Below, one piece after another: positions 8,070 through 9,957 of a stretch of 9,957 nucleotides of DNA. The stretch covers positions 1 through 9,957 of the forward strand of contig CAZIOH010000148.1 in the NCBI GenBank assembly GCA_964540815.1, written 5' to 3'. The stretch's first letter is position 1; every line of letters starts with the position of its first letter. The stretch comes from CAZIOH01 sp964540815. GTDB lineage: Bacteria > Myxococcota_A > Polyangia > Fen-1088. Below the pieces are notes generated by a model. It saw only the letters and a list, made by a program, of their open reading frames with translations. It did no database searches and was not told where the DNA came from. The position numbers and the translations under genes are program-made.

Positions 8070-9769
8070 GAGGCCGGGGTGGCCGCGCGACGCGCGGGCT
8101 CAGCGTGCTGGCCAGCGGGTGCATGGCGCTCGGCGTGGNNNNNNNNNNNNNNNNNNNNNNNNNNNNNNNNNNNNNNNNNNNNNNNNNNNNNNNNNNNNNN
8201 NNNNNNNNNNNNNNNNNNNNNNNNNNNNNNNNNNNNNNGCTCGGCGTGGCGACGGCCGGACCGTGTCATGCGGCAGCCGGACCCCGGCGCGTGGCGGTGC
8301 TGGTGGGCAACAACCAGGGCGGCCGGGCACACCCCGCCCTGCGCTATGCGGAGGACGACGTGGCCAGGGTGGCCAGAGTGCTGTCGGAGCTCGGGGGATT
8401 CGCGGACGCGGACGTTCACGTGCTGACGGGACGTCCCTTGGTCGCCGTGCGCGCGGTGCTGGCCGACGTGAGGCGGCTCATCGCCACCACCCGCGCGCAG
8501 GGCAACCGCACCGTCGTGCTGTTCTACTTCTCGGGGCACTCCGATGGAGATGCCCTCGAGCTCGGCAATGATCTCTGGGCGTTCTCCGACCTGCGCACGG
8601 CACTCAAGGATCTCGCCCCCGACATCCGCATCGTCATCGTCGACAGCTGCCAGAGCGGCGCGTTGCTGGCCGTCAAGGGCGGGACCCCCGGCCCGGCCTT
8701 CGACATCCGCTTCACCGACGACCTCGCGACCTCGGGTGAGGCGGTGTTGACCTCGAGCGCCGCCCACGAACGGGCGCTCGAATCCCGGGAGATCCACGCC
8801 TCGTTCTTCTCGCACCACTTCGTCTCGGGGCTGCGCGGCGCCGCCGACAGCTCGGGAGACGGGCGCGTGACCCTGGGGGAGGCGTACCGCTATGCGTTCG
8901 TCAACACGCTGCTCGCGACGTCCAACACGCTGAGTGGTCCACAGCACCCCGCCTACGACTTCCGCCTGTCGGGCCAGGGCGAGCTGGTGTTGACGGAGGT
9001 CGTGGCCCACGGCGCGATCCTGTCGTTACCCCGCGGCTTCGACCGCATCCTGATCGCCGACGAACGAAGGCGATTCTTGCTGGCCGAGCTCACCACCTCC
9101 TCGTCGAACCGCATCGCCCTGCCCGCCGGTCGCTACGCCGTGCAGGCGAGGCTGGCCGACGCTTCCTACGAGACGGTCGTGACCCTGGCCGAGGGTGAGC
9201 AACGCAACCTCGGCAGCCAAGACCTCAGGCCAGCCGCCCGGGCGACGTCGGTGATCAAGGGCGGCGACGCCGACCTGAACGCGATGGTGGTCCCGGAAGG
9301 CCAGGCGGCAGCGTCACCCCATCTGGTCATCGGCGTCTCCGGGGCGCTGACCGGTGGCGCGGCCGACGCCCTGCCTCTCTTGCCAGGCTTGCAACTGAGC
9401 CTCGCAACGACCAGGACCGCGGGCTTCGCGTTGCAACTCGACCTGGCGAGCGGTCATGCCACTGGCTTTCGGGAGAGTGCCGCCTACCTCGGCCTCGGCG
9501 CCTTCGTCGCGCGGGAGCGGGGCCGCTGGCGTGGGACCGCGGGCTGGCGCGTGTCGGGCGGGGGCGTCGTGCAGAGCCTCGATGACCACGGGCCGACGCA
9601 CTGGACGCTGGCCGCCGGGACCGGACCCTGGCTCGCGGGATCGCTGGCGCTGACCCCGCGACTGGCGCTGGTCCTGAACGCCGCGCTCGAGGTTCGAATC
9701 ATGCGCCGCGATCTTCAGCCCGTGGCGCCGTGGCCCCTCCTGAGCCTCGGCGCCGCCCTCCGGCTCTAG
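8066..9769 (+). CDS. Secreted caspase-fold (peptidase C14-like) protein with EF-hand-like loop and putative C-terminal beta-barrel
   Basis: The frame has 567 codons with the N run, 530 if the gap is collapsed; residues below use the collapsed count. A basic start and hydrophobic core ending near CHAAAG form a Sec signal peptide. The caspase domain (about 37-240) opens with VAVLVGNN and has the catalytic dyad His121 in FYFSGHSDG and Cys158 in IVDSCQSGA. DSSGDGRVTLGE (224-235) has the spacing of an EF-hand calcium loop, and calcium control is known for some caspase relatives. A strand-rich domain (about 275-350, with LPAGRYAVQARL) resembles PEGA or carboxypeptidase-regulatory folds. The last ~150 residues alternate polar and hydrophobic positions with many Gly, like an eight-strand outer-membrane barrel; this is tentative. 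It is expected in the periplasm or outer membrane as last gene of the sigma/anti-sigma operon. Substrate and cleavage specificity are unknown. Confidence 0.88.
   Translation: MRGRGGRATRGLSVLASGCMALGVXXXXXXXXXXXXXXXXXXXXXXXXXXXXXXXXXXLGVATAGPCHAAAGPRRVAVLVGNNQGGRAHPALRYAEDDVARVARVLSELGGFADADVHVLTGRPLVAVRAVLADVRRLIATTRAQGNRTVVLFYFSGHSDGDALELGNDLWAFSDLRTALKDLAPDIRIVIVDSCQSGALLAVKGGTPGPAFDIRFTDDLATSGEAVLTSSAAHERALESREIHASFFSHHFVSGLRGAADSSGDGRVTLGEAYRYAFVNTLLATSNTLSGPQHPAYDFRLSGQGELVLTEVVAHGAILSLPRGFDRILIADERRRFLLAELTTSSSNRIALPAGRYAVQARLADASYETVVTLAEGEQRNLGSQDLRPAARATSVIKGGDADLNAMVVPEGQAAASPHLVIGVSGALTGGAADALPLLPGLQLSLATTRTAGFALQLDLASGHATGFRESAAYLGLGAFVARERGRWRGTAGWRVSGGGVVQSLDDHGPTHWTLAAGTGPWLAGSLALTPRLALVLNAALEVRIMRRDLQPVAPWPLLSLGAALRL
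8139..8238. other. Assembly gap of exactly 100 N, probably with no missing sequence
   Basis: One hundred N interrupt the signal-peptide region of the caspase gene. The same 11 bases, GCTCGGCGTGG, stand directly before (8128-8138) and after (8239-8249) the run. This suggests two contigs that overlap by 11 bases and were scaffolded with a default-size gap instead of being merged. Confidence 0.8.
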
Positions 9770-9901
9770 CCCGAGCGGACATCTCGGTTGTAAGACTCGA
9801 GACCACAAAAAGGTCCTCGGCGGGGCTCGGCTCGCGCATTCATTCTTTCGGATGGCCACGCGCGATCGTGTCCGAGGCTCGGCCCATGGTCGCGCTGTCC
9901 C
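9770..9901. other. Non-coding tail after the caspase gene
   Basis: No gene is seen. A 5-bp stem, CCGAG (9771-9775) with CTCGG (9783-9787), lies directly after the stop codon and is followed by TTGTAAG. It could be a weak terminator but lacks a proper T run. A short A-rich stretch (ACAAAAAGG, around 9807-9815) stands out against the GC-rich surroundings. Confidence 0.4.
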
Positions 9902-9957
9902 TGCGGTGGATCGGAGGTTGGCTTTGCCAACCGGAGACGGCACCAGCAAAGCAGATC
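9902..9957 (-). repeat. Right copy of the 56-bp inverted end repeat with internal hairpin
   Basis: This is the reverse complement of 5-60 with one mismatch (9939). The internal hairpin is GGTTGGC-TTT-GCCAACC (9916-9932). It runs to the last base of the window, so the repeat may continue further out. It lies about 130 bases past the caspase stop and could also serve as 3' hairpin RNA for that operon. Confidence 0.85.

Noticed and set aside
9771..9787. Short stem after the caspase stop as an intrinsic terminator
   Set aside because: Only 5 bp of stem, a 7-base loop and no proper T run; too weak to call separately.

Overview
The window is a 9,957-base piece of a very GC-rich, gene-dense bacterial genome. 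Several features suggest a member of the Myxococcota (Polyangia-like) or a related deltaproteobacterial lineage: strong G/C bias at third codon positions, a lipoprotein with a long Gly/Ala/Thr linker after its cysteine, an ECF sigma/anti-sigma pair, and a secreted caspase-fold protein with a barrel-like C-terminus. This taxonomic call is inference. The piece looks like a draft scaffold: it holds one run of exactly 100 N and both ends stop in the same 56-bp repeat, in opposite orientation (5-60 and 9902-9957, one mismatch).

Layout. (1) 1-276 is non-coding: the end repeat, an imperfect large hairpin (135-184) and a perfect 12-bp GC hairpin (204-230). (2) 277-1155, minus strand: a membrane-anchored SGNH/GDSL hydrolase. 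(3) After a 60-bp divergent spacer, a three-gene plus-strand operon (1216-4441): an ABC ATPase of the BcrA/NatA-like export type, its ABC-2 permease, and a CLC antiporter whose motifs (GREGT, GGEVTP, Asn in the anion site) fit the fluoride/proton exchanger subclass. Both junctions are 4-base GTGA stop/start overlaps. (4) After a 97-bp gap with a possible ECF-type promoter, a four-gene plus-strand operon (4539-9769): a lipoprotein with a WD40-like propeller, an ECF sigma factor, a membrane-spanning zinc-type anti-sigma factor with a DUF4384-like outer domain, and a caspase-fold protein with signal peptide and putative outer-membrane barrel. Junctions overlap by 4, 17 and 4 bases. (5) 9770-9901 is a short non-coding tail before the right-hand repeat.

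How they may work together. The first operon looks like an export and ion-resistance unit. The second looks like an envelope signalling unit: the sigma factor is held by the anti-sigma factor, whose periplasmic domain belongs to a family often found with caspase-like proteases, and the caspase-like protein would sit in the same compartment as that domain and the lipoprotein. Whether the caspase-like protein is input, output or both is not shown by the sequence. The N run inside the caspase gene is probably artificial: the same 11 bases flank it, and merging them removes 111 bases (37 codons), keeps the frame and yields a clean signal peptide.
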